NCBI GenBank assembly: GCA_041552055.1
Contig: JBFELO010000165.1
Location: 1-9,889, forward strand
DNA length: 9,889 bases
Direction: 5' to 3'
From: JBFELO01 sp041552055
Lineage (GTDB): Bacteria > Acidobacteriota > Thermoanaerobaculia > Thermoanaerobaculales > Sulfomarinibacteraceae
Positions 1 to 6,101 of this stretch are shown piece by piece. A model generated the notes under the pieces. The model saw nothing but the letters and a program-made list of their open reading frames with translations. It made no database searches and had not been told where the DNA came from. Within the stretch, counting starts at the first letter, position 1. Each line of letters opens with the position of its first letter. The position numbers and the translations under genes were made by a program.

Positions 1-30
1 GTCGCCCTCGTCATCCTCATCGTCATCGAC
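1..30. repeat. Degenerate period-6 repeat at window edge
   Basis: Reads as hexamers gtcgcc ctcgtc atcctc atcgtc atcgac. It is pyrimidine-rich on the plus strand and resembles the phased tracts at 2551, 5979, 7151 and 9432. It may continue to the left of the window. It is short, so chance or a trinucleotide bias cannot be excluded. Confidence 0.4.
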
Positions 31-147
31 CACCGCCCTACCCGTCGCTGGTCCCTGGTCGCTGGTCGCTTGACCTCCACCCACCCGGATGCCGAATGTT
101 GTCCCCGTCGAGGAGGAGCCCTACTCCCCCGTCATTCTGAGGAATAA

Positions 148-234
148 GGCACTCAACTCTCGGTCGTTCAGGAAGTCTACGTGACTGACGGACGAGGCCC
201 GTCACTGGACATGAGGTTTCGACAGTTGAGTGCC
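148..234. repeat. Palindrome with 14-base arms inside an intergenic repeat
   Basis: The arms are ggcactcaactctc (148-161) and gacagttgagtgcc (221-234), pairing 13 of 14. An inner stem pairs tgacgg (186-191) with ccgtca (199-204) around a 7-base loop. The left flank gtcattctgag (131-141) and right flank gacgaagaatc (about 237-247) look like two halves of a single short repeat into which the palindrome is set; this reading is inference. The architecture resembles the composite elements at 359-524 and 5614-5971, but the flanking sequences are different. Confidence 0.6.
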
Positions 235-358
235 GGACGACGAAGAATCCCCCGAAATCTCCGGAGCGACGATGAGGTCGCGGCGACGCTGCGGCTCGGC
301 TCCCCCACCCAACCGGAGCGCGCTCCTCTCGGCCCGTCTCTCAACCGTCTCCTCTCTG

Positions 359-524
359 CGACGCGCCTTCTCCCCGACGCGCTCCCCGCGGGTGCCCCCT
401 GTCACAATGTCGGGACCCAGAAGAACCGCCCCGCCGTGGCGATGGTGGTCCCAACATTGTGAAAGACGGCACGCCCGCACGAGGCGCTGTCGTCGCTGTG
501 CTCATCGCGTCGAACGTCTGACAC
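359..524 (-). repeat. Composite repeat copy 1: conserved head, palindrome, conserved tail
   Basis: Read on the minus strand, the head occupies 524-468 (57 bases), a palindrome has arms at 461-447 and 417-403, and the tail lies at 388-359. The last 27 bases of the head are identical to those of the copy at 5614-5803. The tail matches the tail of the copy at 5805-5971 in about 27 of 30 positions. The palindrome arms pair 14 of 15, and the one exception is a G-T wobble on the head-sense strand. The palindrome sequence itself is not shared with the other copies, apart from a short cacaatg/cattgtg string. The copy lies downstream of the small cysteine protein gene and in the opposite orientation to the other copies. 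Confidence 0.8.
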
Positions 525-641
525 CCCGGGGCTGGGTGCGGTGTTTCGCGAGGTTGCTCAGAAACGGCAGGTGGCCCACCACCGCCACCAACCCCCGCTA
601 CGTGTCGAGCCTCGCCGCGATCGGTTCCACGGCGTCGCACG

Positions 642-860
642 TCATTCCGTGCCTTTGAACTCGGGACACGTGTGACCCGGGGGTACCAGGCGTTCGTGGT
701 GGCGGCAGAGGCCCTGATCGCCCATGGAGTCCCCGTAGGCCGAGCTCAGGATGGTCAGACCGGGAAGCTCGACTTCGAGCTCACGCGATGCGCCCAGGAA
801 GTGCCGACAGCCCCGGCACACTTGACCGCCGGGTGACTCCGCCAGCTGCCGCCCATCCAT
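642..860 (-). CDS. Small four-cysteine protein, third gene of the arsenosugar operon
   Basis: A 72-residue protein starting at the ATG at 860, seven bases after the arsS stop (868-870) and preceded by GAGG with 5-base spacing. An in-frame GTG at 887 would overlap arsS but lacks the better ribosome site. Cysteines are C15-x2-C18 near the N-terminus and C52 and C65 near the C-terminus, with H54, H55 and H63 close by. The arrangement CxxCxxF, then SSAYG, GLCRHHERL and CPEF suggests one metal site (zinc or iron) closed by two distant half-sites. It resembles a family of short CxxC/GLC-H-RL proteins of unknown role that I recall only loosely. No signal peptide or membrane segment is visible. Tight coupling to arsS suggests a role with that enzyme, for instance as a metal or redox partner; this is inference. 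I regard it as real because of position, ribosome site and motif spacing. Confidence 0.75.
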   Translation of the reverse strand: MDGRQLAESPGGQVCRGCRHFLGASRELEVELPGLTILSSAYGDSMGDQGLCRHHERLVPPGHTCPEFKGTE

Positions 861-867
861 CGAAGCC

Positions 868-2010
868 TCAGGTCTCCAACGCCCCACCGCATGAGGAGCC
901 TGCGCCCGCGGTGCAGCCGAAGCAGTGCCGCCCGGTCACGATGGCACGTCCCTCGAGCACCTCGGGACGAAGCTCGGACACGTGCAGCGGCGCGCTGCCG
1001 TTCACCCTGGCCTCGAGACCGAGCATCTGATTGAAGTCGCAGTCGTAGACGGTGCCGTCCCACGAGACGGACAGGGTGTTACGGCACATCAAGCCGTCGA
1101 CCGTGGACGGGTTGAACGAGCTCACCAGCAGCTCCATGTACCGTTCCAGGTTGCCGCTGTCCTCGAGCCACTCGAGGAAGCGCGAGATCGGCATGTTGTT
1201 GAGCGCGATCAGCCGGTCGAAGGTCACGCCGTGGTTGCGCTCCAGCCCCTTCCGCCACTCGCGCTGCATGGAGCACTGGTCGCCGGTGAGAACCGCACCG
1301 ACGGGATTGACCATGAGCGTCAGGACCTGCTTCGGATCGCCCTGACCGTAGCCCGCCGCGTTGAGGCGCCGCAGCGCCGCGATCGATTTGTCGTAGGTGC
1401 CTTCGCCGCGCTGGGCGTCGGTGTTCCGGCGGCGGAAGTGGGGCAGCGAGCACACCACCTCGACGCCGCGCTCCGCCAACCACTCCGGCAGGTCTCGATT
1501 TCTCGACAGCAGTAGGACGGTCAGATTGCAGCGGTCGATGACGTGCTTGCCGCGCTGCACGCACTGATCCACGAGGTGCCGGAAGTGAGGGTTCAGCTCG
1601 GGCGCACCCCCGGTCAGATCGACGGTGTGGGCGGTGGTGCGATCGAGCGCTTGGAGGCACTCGTCGACGGTCTCCCGGTCCATCACCTCCTGCCACCGGT
1701 CCGGACCTGCGTCGACATGGCAGTGACGGCAGGTCATGTTGCAGAGCGTCCCGAGGTTGATCTGGAAGATCTCGATCGCGGACGCCCGGAGGCCGGCGTC
1801 GGTGCAGGGAGTGACCGCCCTTTCGAAGTCACCGCTGAACGCGTTGTCCGTCAGATCCACCGACGCCAGCGTGCGGATCTGATGCGACGGCGCCGCCAGC
1901 GGGGAGCGCCTCGAGCGCAGGGTGGTGGTTCGCTTCGGTCCCGCGTCGCGCCGCGCCAGCTCGGCGGCGCTGCTCTCGTCGTACTCCGGCAGGTCGTAGG
2001 CGTCACTCAT
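868..2010 (-). CDS. arsS: Arsenosugar biosynthesis radical SAM protein ArsS
   Basis: A 380-residue cytoplasmic radical SAM enzyme. In characterised systems ArsS acts after ArsM methylates arsenite, adding a 5'-deoxyadenosyl group from SAM to the dimethylated arsenic as the step that leads to arsenosugars. Residues 84-103 hold the radical SAM core INLGTLC-NMTCRHCHVDAGP, with cluster cysteines C90, C94 and C97, followed by DLTGGAPELNP (131-141). The second half is the Cys-rich family domain: GLMCRNTLSVSWDGT with C309, YDCDFNQM with C324, and the C-terminal HCFGCTAGAGSSCGG with C363, C366 and C374. About 50 residues at the N-terminus precede the region I recognise. The start is fixed by TGA and TAG codons in frame just upstream; a GAGGGG lies about 13 bases before it. 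The gene follows the peroxidase-like gene by 31 bases. At 188-192 it reads SLPHF, where my memory of relatives has a cysteine or selenocysteine in place of H191. No arsM lies in the window. Confidence 0.93.
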   Translation of the reverse strand: MSDAYDLPEYDESSAAELARRDAGPKRTTTLRSRRSPLAAPSHQIRTLASVDLTDNAFSGDFERAVTPCTDAGLRASAIEIFQINLGTLCNMTCRHCHVDAGPDRWQEVMDRETVDECLQALDRTTAHTVDLTGGAPELNPHFRHLVDQCVQRGKHVIDRCNLTVLLLSRNRDLPEWLAERGVEVVCSLPHFRRRNTDAQRGEGTYDKSIAALRRLNAAGYGQGDPKQVLTLMVNPVGAVLTGDQCSMQREWRKGLERNHGVTFDRLIALNNMPISRFLEWLEDSGNLERYMELLVSSFNPSTVDGLMCRNTLSVSWDGTVYDCDFNQMLGLEARVNGSAPLHVSELRPEVLEGRAIVTGRHCFGCTAGAGSSCGGALET

Positions 2011-2041
2011 CGATCGCTATCACCCCTCGGATTCGATATGT

Positions 2042-2374
2042 CTACATCGAGGACTTGGTTACGTGCTCGAGCATCTGGAGGCCGTGCACCAGGGACGCGC
2101 CGCCCCTGATCGCCGTTGCCACGTGGACGGCCTCGGTCATCTCTTCCAGATCGGCACCCTGCTTGAGGCACTCGCCCGAGTAGGCGTCGATGCAGTAGGG
2201 ACACTGAACCGCGTGCGAGACGGCGAGCGCGATCAGCGCCTTCTCACGCACCGACAGCGCACCGTCGGCGAACACCGACCCGTAGTAGTCGAAGAACTTC
2301 CTCGCGAGCTCGTCGTTGCCCTCGGCGATGTCGCCGAACCGTGCCAGGTGATCGTGCTTGTAGTAAGTGTCCAT
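2042..2374 (-). CDS. Arsenosugar biosynthesis-associated peroxidase-like (CMD family) protein
   Basis: A 110-residue protein of the carboxymuconolactone decarboxylase/AhpD-like family, in the subgroup that sits beside arsS. Its exact reaction is not established; a thiol-based peroxidase or arsenic-redox role is the usual guess. The helical core carries E44 (VREKALIALAVSH) followed by the CPYC motif with C58 and C61, then C69. AhpD-type enzymes have a histidine four residues after the second cysteine; here that place is Y65 (CIDAY), so the proton relay of AhpD is not conserved. The start at 2374 is secure: a full GAGGAGGT ribosome site lies 6 bases upstream. It is the first gene of the operon with arsS, so it may be made in larger amounts than ArsS. 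No signal peptide is visible. I saw no convincing sigma-70 promoter upstream. Confidence 0.9.
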   Translation of the reverse strand: MDTYYKHDHLARFGDIAEGNDELARKFFDYYGSVFADGALSVREKALIALAVSHAVQCPYCIDAYSGECLKQGADLEEMTEAVHVATAIRGGASLVHGLQMLEHVTKSSM

Positions 2375-2484
2375 CGTGGGACCTCCTCGCGCGGGATCTC
2401 GTCGACCCGAAAAACAGAACGTGTCACGCCACGATTCCTCGGCGGGCCCTCAGCCGGGACGAAACGGCTCGATTCCCAACCCGC

Positions 2485-2510
2485 ACCAGATCTGCCCACG
2501 CAGGTCTGGT
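2485..2510. promoter_or_regulatory. Inverted repeat upstream of the arsenosugar operon (possible operator)
   Basis: Arms accagatctg (2485-2494) and caggtctggt (2501-2510) pair 9 of 10 around a six-base centre. It lies 111-136 bases upstream of the first operon gene. Size and symmetry suit a dimeric repressor site or a small hairpin; no T run follows on either strand, so a terminator is less likely. Whether an arsenic-responsive regulator binds here cannot be told from sequence. Confidence 0.35.
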
Positions 2511-2550
2511 CTCGTCTGTTCGCTGCTCGATGCCGCGGGGCTGGGGACTT

Positions 2551-2610
2551 CCCGTATCCGTATCCGTCTCCTTCTCCGTCTCCGTATCCGTCTCCCTCTC
2601 CGTGCCCGAA
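2551..2610. repeat. Degenerate hexanucleotide tandem repeat, ten units
   Basis: Ten consecutive hexamers on the plus strand close to tccgtN: cccgta, tccgta, tccgtc, tccttc, tccgtc, tccgta, tccgtc, tccctc, tccgtg, cccgaa. The period of six is strict and the purine/pyrimidine bias strong, with purines on the gene-sense strand. It is the longest of the similar tracts in the window. Confidence 0.85.
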
Positions 2611-2747
2611 AACACACCGTGGTGATCGAAGACGAACCCGTACGGCGCGGGGGAATGCTCGGTACTCCCCTGACTCACACGACCGAGGCGCACGGCCATG
2701 ATCTGTACCGGCCCCGCGTCACTTGGGCCGCAACTACGCGTCTCGGA

Positions 2748-5318
2748 TCACGGTAGCAGAGCCGGATCGATCTCGAAGGTCACCGCCGCTCCGCTCTCCA
2801 CGAAGAAGCCGTCCGTCAGGATGATCTGCACACCTGCGCGAAAGTCGACGTCACCAGGAGACTGCACACCGAAGGTGCCACCGGCGGTGATCGTCTCGCA
2901 CGCCTCGTAGGTCTCGGTGCCGCTCACCGGGCTCGTACTGGCCAGGTCGAGGTGGGTCTCACCGCTGCACTCGCCAGGCACGGACAGGCTGAAGTCGACG
3001 CCCTCGTAGGGGTCCGTCGACGAGATCACGATCGGCGTGCCGGTGGTCACGTCGCAGCCATCGCACGGGATATTGTCGTAGAGTTGGCTCGCGTGGCCCG
3101 CCCCGGTGTTGTCCTCGGCGAGGGCGTAGTAGGTGCCGTTGGCCAGCCCCTCGGTGGCGAAGTCGCCGTAGGGGTCTGTCGTCCCCGTGACGACGAAAGT
3201 GCCCGCGGAGTCGAAGACATCGACCGTCATGTTGAACAGTGGGACTCCGCCGGCGGCGTCCTGGACAAACCCCGCGATGCGTGCCCCGAGCGGCAGGTTG
3301 AAATCGACGTTGGTCGTCGTGCCCGGAGCCGTCACACCGATCTCCGTGCCGGTGATCGGACTGCACGAGGCAAAGGGACAGGCCATGTCGTCGAACAGCT
3401 CACTCTGGAGACCCACGCCGGCGGTCGGGCCCACCGCCGCTGCGTAGTAGGTGCCGGTCGGCAAGCCCAACGTCTGGTACGCACCCCCCCAAGGGCTGCC
3501 GCCACCGATCTCGTTTCCAATGCTGTCGAAAACGTGCACCACGCCTCCGTTCAGCGGATCTCCCCAGTCCTCGATCGTCACGGTCCCAGCGATCCGGCCA
3601 CCGGGAACGAGGCTGAAGTCGATGCCCGTCGTGTCCTCTCCCGCCGTCACCCCGACCAGCGTGCCGATTGTCGGCACACACCCCACACACGGGGTATCGA
3701 GGTACACCTCGGAGATGAACTCTCCCGTGACGTCGAATGCGCCCACGTAGTACGACCCGGTGGACAGGGAGCCGTACGTCGCGTAGCTGCCGTCCGCCGC
3801 CGAGATGGCCTGGTCCACCACCGGCCCGCTGGCGTGAAACACGTACACAACCACACCCTCGAGCGGTGTGCCGGAACCCTCTGCCGTCACGGTCCCCAGG
3901 ATCCGGCCACCCTGTACGAGCGCGAAGTCGACTCCGGCAGTGGATGATGGCTGGGTGACGACGATCGGCGTGCCGGTCGTCACGTCGCAGAACACGCATG
4001 GACTGTCGTCCCAAAGCTCTCGGACGTAGGTAGGAGTCGGACCGGAGCAGGTCAGAAAGTAGCTCCCGCTCGGCAACCCGGCGACCGTGTACGCTCCCGC
4101 CCCCGTGCCGCTGACGGCACCCACGGGTGTCCCATCCGCCTCATACACCACGGCGATGGGATTTGTGATCGGTGTGCCGGTGCCGTGCTCGGTGACGTCG
4201 CCCTCGATCGATCCCGCCAGCGGAAGTATGAAGTTCACGAAAGCTGGGGAGCCACCCACGGTCACGGGCACGGTCGTGCCCTTGAATATGTCCTTCCAGA
4301 CACCCGCGGTGGGTATGTCGTCGTGAAACTCGGCGACGTGGGCCCGCGTCGCGTCCGACGCCCCGACGTAATAGTCACCCGTCGGGAGGCCGAACACGTT
4401 GTATGTCGAACTCGACGCGCTCGGCGTTGCCGTGCTCGCCACATAGCCGTGCACATCGTACGCGGCAACCGTGATTCCGGTGCTGAGACCGACGAAGGTC
4501 ACGTCCTCCCAGACCTTGCCGGTGATGGTCCCGCCGAGCACCAAACCGAAGTCGATGCCGGGCGTGTCCACACCGTCGGTCACCGCGATAGGAGTCCCCA
4601 AGGTCACGCCGCAGCTCCAGGAGTTGAGACAGACCCGGTCGAGGTAAACCTCATCGATGTAGACCTCGATGCTGTTCTCGGTGACGGCGAAGTACCTGCC
4701 GGGGCCGAGACCGCCCACGGTGTACGTGCCGGCGGCATCGGTCGTACCTTGGGAGACGTAGACGCCGCTCGAATCGAACACCCGAACGACGACATCGGGA
4801 ATGACCGCCGGCGTGCCGTGCGTGGTGACGGTGCCCGAGATAGAGCCGGTTCCGACCGTGGCGACCGCGGACCCGTCGGACCGGGCGTGTACCCGACCCC
4901 GGGGAGAACGCTCGATCAGGATCGACGTCACACCGTTCAGGGCCTTCCCCACGCGCTCGGTCGCGGCCGTGACCCGGCCGTTCCAGGTTCCCGGATTGGC
5001 CGCGAACCCGTGCAGCTCCGCGACGAAACCGCGCAGCACGAGCTCCATCATCGAATCTTCGGGGCCGAAATCGATCCGGTTCACGGCCTCGTCCAGCGGC
5101 CGGAGCAGCCGGCGCAGACTGGCCCGCGGGTCGATCGCGGATCGGGCGTCGAGCGTCACCCCGAGCTCCCTGGCCAGCCGTTCGACCTTCGGACCCAGCC
5201 TCTGCGCGTCGGAGGGAATTGCCGCCGACGTCGTGTTCCCCTGCGCGAATGCGGTACCGAGGATCATGCTCGACCCGAACAAGAGAGCAATAACTGCGAT
5301 CATGGCCCTGCGCTGCAT
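2748..5318 (-). CDS. Secreted multidomain protein with six carboxypeptidase-regulatory-like repeats
   Basis: An 856-residue exported protein. The start is at the ATG at 5318, preceded by AAGGGGAGG; the frame is open 41 codons further upstream but that stretch lacks a signal. Residues 1-25 form a signal peptide (MQRR, hydrophobic core, AFA before Q26). Residues 26-155 are a helical unknown region. Six ~100-residue units follow, at about 159-259, 264-366, 369-468, 472-569, 575-677 and 680-779. Each opens G-x-I-x-G-x-V, has VFDSxG and GxYxxxGLxxGxYY, and ends GTPIxVT-GVDFxL, as in carboxypeptidase-regulatory-like (transthyretin-type) domains. Five units carry a close cysteine pair before the GT motif (230/236, 441/444, 544/547, 647/652, 752/755). 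Unit 2 has none. Residues 783-852 (ETITAGGTF, FRAGVQIILTDGF, FEIDP) look like a 3-coathanger-type domain. Likely cell-surface or periplasmic; substrate or partner unknown. No catalytic motif is evident. Confidence 0.9.
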   Translation of the reverse strand: MQRRAMIAVIALLFGSSMILGTAFAQGNTTSAAIPSDAQRLGPKVERLARELGVTLDARSAIDPRASLRRLLRPLDEAVNRIDFGPEDSMMELVLRGFVAELHGFAANPGTWNGRVTAATERVGKALNGVTSILIERSPRGRVHARSDGSAVATVGTGSISGTVTTHGTPAVIPDVVVRVFDSSGVYVSQGTTDAAGTYTVGGLGPGRYFAVTENSIEVYIDEVYLDRVCLNSWSCGVTLGTPIAVTDGVDTPGIDFGLVLGGTITGKVWEDVTFVGLSTGITVAAYDVHGYVASTATPSASSSTYNVFGLPTGDYYVGASDATRAHVAEFHDDIPTAGVWKDIFKGTTVPVTVGGSPAFVNFILPLAGSIEGDVTEHGTGTPITNPIAVVYEADGTPVGAVSGTGAGAYTVAGLPSGSYFLTCSGPTPTYVRELWDDSPCVFCDVTTGTPIVVTQPSSTAGVDFALVQGGRILGTVTAEGSGTPLEGVVVYVFHASGPVVDQAISAADGSYATYGSLSTGSYYVGAFDVTGEFISEVYLDTPCVGCVPTIGTLVGVTAGEDTTGIDFSLVPGGRIAGTVTIEDWGDPLNGGVVHVFDSIGNEIGGGSPWGGAYQTLGLPTGTYYAAAVGPTAGVGLQSELFDDMACPFASCSPITGTEIGVTAPGTTTNVDFNLPLGARIAGFVQDAAGGVPLFNMTVDVFDSAGTFVVTGTTDPYGDFATEGLANGTYYALAEDNTGAGHASQLYDNIPCDGCDVTTGTPIVISSTDPYEGVDFSLSVPGECSGETHLDLASTSPVSGTETYEACETITAGGTFGVQSPGDVDFRAGVQIILTDGFFVESGAAVTFEIDPALLP

Positions 5319-5498
5319 CGTGCCTCCCCTTCCGCTCAACTGCAGGCGGCGCCGGTGCTCATCCGTGACCTGTTGTCGGTAGCCGACAGTCGCGTTCGGT
5401 CCGCCCCGCCGTTGTCGGTGGTCGCTGCAATCGATCCGCATGCAAAATCCCCACGGGTTGTCCCCACGAGAAAGCCGTTACTGAGATTTGCCAGTTAA

Positions 5499-5526
5499 TT
5501 TATCACGAAAACAAGATTCCTGACAA
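5499..5526 (-). promoter_or_regulatory. Putative sigma-70 promoter of the secreted repeat protein
   Basis: On the minus strand, TTGTCA (5526-5521) and GATAAA (5504-5499) are separated by 16 bases, in the only AT-rich stretch of the region (about 5486-5530). This would leave a leader of roughly 170 bases before the start at 5318. The leader includes a perfect six-base-pair hairpin, tgtcgg/ccgaca with a three-base loop (5374-5388), and a repeated gtgggga. The match is moderate, and promoter rules for this lineage are unknown. Confidence 0.4.
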
Positions 5527-5580
5527 AGAAGGTGCGCAACTTCGGAACGATTGTGGGACCGTACGACTATCCACTGGCGC

Positions 5581-5602
5581 CGCGGAGAGCGCGCCGGGGA
5601 GA
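5581..5602 (+). repeat. Isolated tail of the composite repeat (truncated copy)
   Basis: The sequence ggagagcgcgccggggaga within 5581-5602 matches the tail found at the ends of the copies at 359-524 and 5805-5971. No head and no clear palindrome precede it; upstream is the AT-rich promoter region. It directly precedes a full copy, so the array reads tail, head-palindrome-tail, head-palindrome-tail. Confidence 0.55.
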
Positions 5603-5613
5603 ACCTACCTCAG

Positions 5614-5803
5614 GTGTCAGGCGATCGATGCGACCGGCAGCCTGACGACAGCGCCTCGTGCGGGCGTGCCGTCCTCTCGCCGTCTGCGGGGTGCCGGGTG
5701 CAGGATTTCGAGGTCCACGATCGCCGGGGGATCGTGTGGCAACGGGGCCTCGAAATGCTGTACCGGGCTTCCATGGGGGGCTCTTCGGGGAGAGGGCGCA
5801 TCG
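5614..5803 (+). repeat. Composite repeat copy 2: conserved head, palindrome, conserved tail
   Basis: The head is 5614-5670 (57 bases), the palindrome arms are 5693-5713 and 5748-5768, and the tail is 5786-5803. The outer arms pair 18 of 21, with one further G-T wobble on the head-sense strand; an inner stem, ccacgatc against gatcgtgtgg, extends it to an almost closed hairpin of about 76 bases. Head bases 31-57 are identical to copy 1, whereas the palindrome is unrelated. The tail matches only the last 18 bases of the longer tails. The head of copy 3 begins two bases after this tail. Confidence 0.85.
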
Positions 5804-5804
5804 G

Positions 5805-5971
5805 GGGTCAGCCTGTCGATGAGAATGCGATGTCGACGACAGCGCCTTCTGCGGGCGTGCCAGGTACGACCTTGTGCGGCCGATAGCCCATAAGAGATTG
5901 GCGGCCATCAAGGGCCGCACAATGCTCGTACCTGGCAACCTCGGGGAGCGCGCCGGGGAGAGCGCGCGTCG
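5805..5971 (+). repeat. Composite repeat copy 3: conserved head, palindrome, conserved tail
   Basis: The head is 5805-5861, aligning without gaps to the other two heads and matching their last 27 bases at 25 positions. The palindrome arms are 5861-5881 and 5913-5934; 19 bases pair, with one small internal loop (cc against three bases). The tail at 5942-5971 matches copy 1 at about 27 of 30 positions. The palindrome starts at the very end of the head, whereas copy 1 has 6 and copy 2 has 22 intervening bases, so the junctions vary while the modules do not. Confidence 0.85.
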
Positions 5972-5978
5972 AATCCTC

Positions 5979-6032
5979 GCGATGACGATGGCGATCGCGA
6001 TGGTAACGAAGATGGAGACGAAGACGAAGAGA
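5979..6032. repeat. Degenerate period-6 repeat
   Basis: On the minus strand it reads tcttcg tcttcg tctcca tcttcg ttacca tcgcga tcgcca tcgtca, hexamers that share a tc-start and a period of six, with an underlying period of three. Unlike the other tracts it is purine-rich on the plus strand. It lies just beyond the tail of composite copy 3 and about 70 bases downstream of the glycosyltransferase stop. Confidence 0.6.
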
Positions 6033-6101
6033 CGGCCGTTCGAGCCCCAAGTCCCGAGCCCCGATCCCCTTCTACCGGCCGAGTTGACAGGTCGGGAACG
6101 C

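Larger units (their letters stand above)
1..641. other. Gene-free repeat-rich region downstream of the arsenosugar operon
   Basis: No frame here reads like a protein: the open frames are Arg/Pro/Ser-rich, overlap each other on both strands and run through the palindromes. The stretch holds a short period-6 pyrimidine tract at its left edge, a palindrome at 148-234 with its own flanks, and an inverted copy of the composite head-palindrome-tail repeat at 359-524. Bases 525-641, between that repeat and the stop of the small cysteine protein, show no clear terminator and nothing else I can name. Confidence 0.7.
2375..2747. other. Intergenic region between secreted repeat protein and arsenosugar operon
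   Basis: About 370 bases without a credible gene. It should contain both the end of the upstream transcript and the promoter of the arsenosugar operon. Visible structure: a short perfect-looking palindrome at 2485-2510 and a ten-hexamer phased repeat at 2551-2610. A T5 run on the minus strand near 2411-2415 follows only a 4-base-pair stem, too weak to call a terminator. No -10/-35 pair stands out in this GC-rich sequence. Confidence 0.6.

Noticed and set aside
230..658. Overlapping open frames on both strands between the composite repeat and the operon end
   Set aside because: Arg/Pro/Ser-rich translations run straight through the palindrome and head module. They have no ribosome site or family resemblance.
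868..2010. In-frame selenocysteine in ArsS
   Set aside because: Some relatives are selenoproteins, but this frame has no internal TGA and the place I suspect for Sec is encoded as histidine.
2400..2440. Rho-independent terminator with a T5 run on the minus strand
   Set aside because: The stem ahead of the T run is only four base pairs, and the site is over 300 bases past the preceding gene and just before the next start.
5319..5441. A 41-codon N-terminal extension of the secreted repeat protein
   Set aside because: The extension is polar and would bury the signal peptide, while the ATG at 5318 has an AAGGGGAGG ribosome site and starts a classical signal sequence.
4185..5498. A 437-codon open frame on the plus strand
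   Set aside because: Antisense to the secreted repeat protein. The composition is Asp/Arg/Val/Gly-rich and its repeats mirror those of the real gene.
5581..5971. CRISPR array or integron attC array
   Set aside because: The units are 167-190 bases long, the conserved parts sit at the two ends rather than as uniform short repeats with unique spacers, and no attC core sites, cassette genes, cas genes or integrase are seen.
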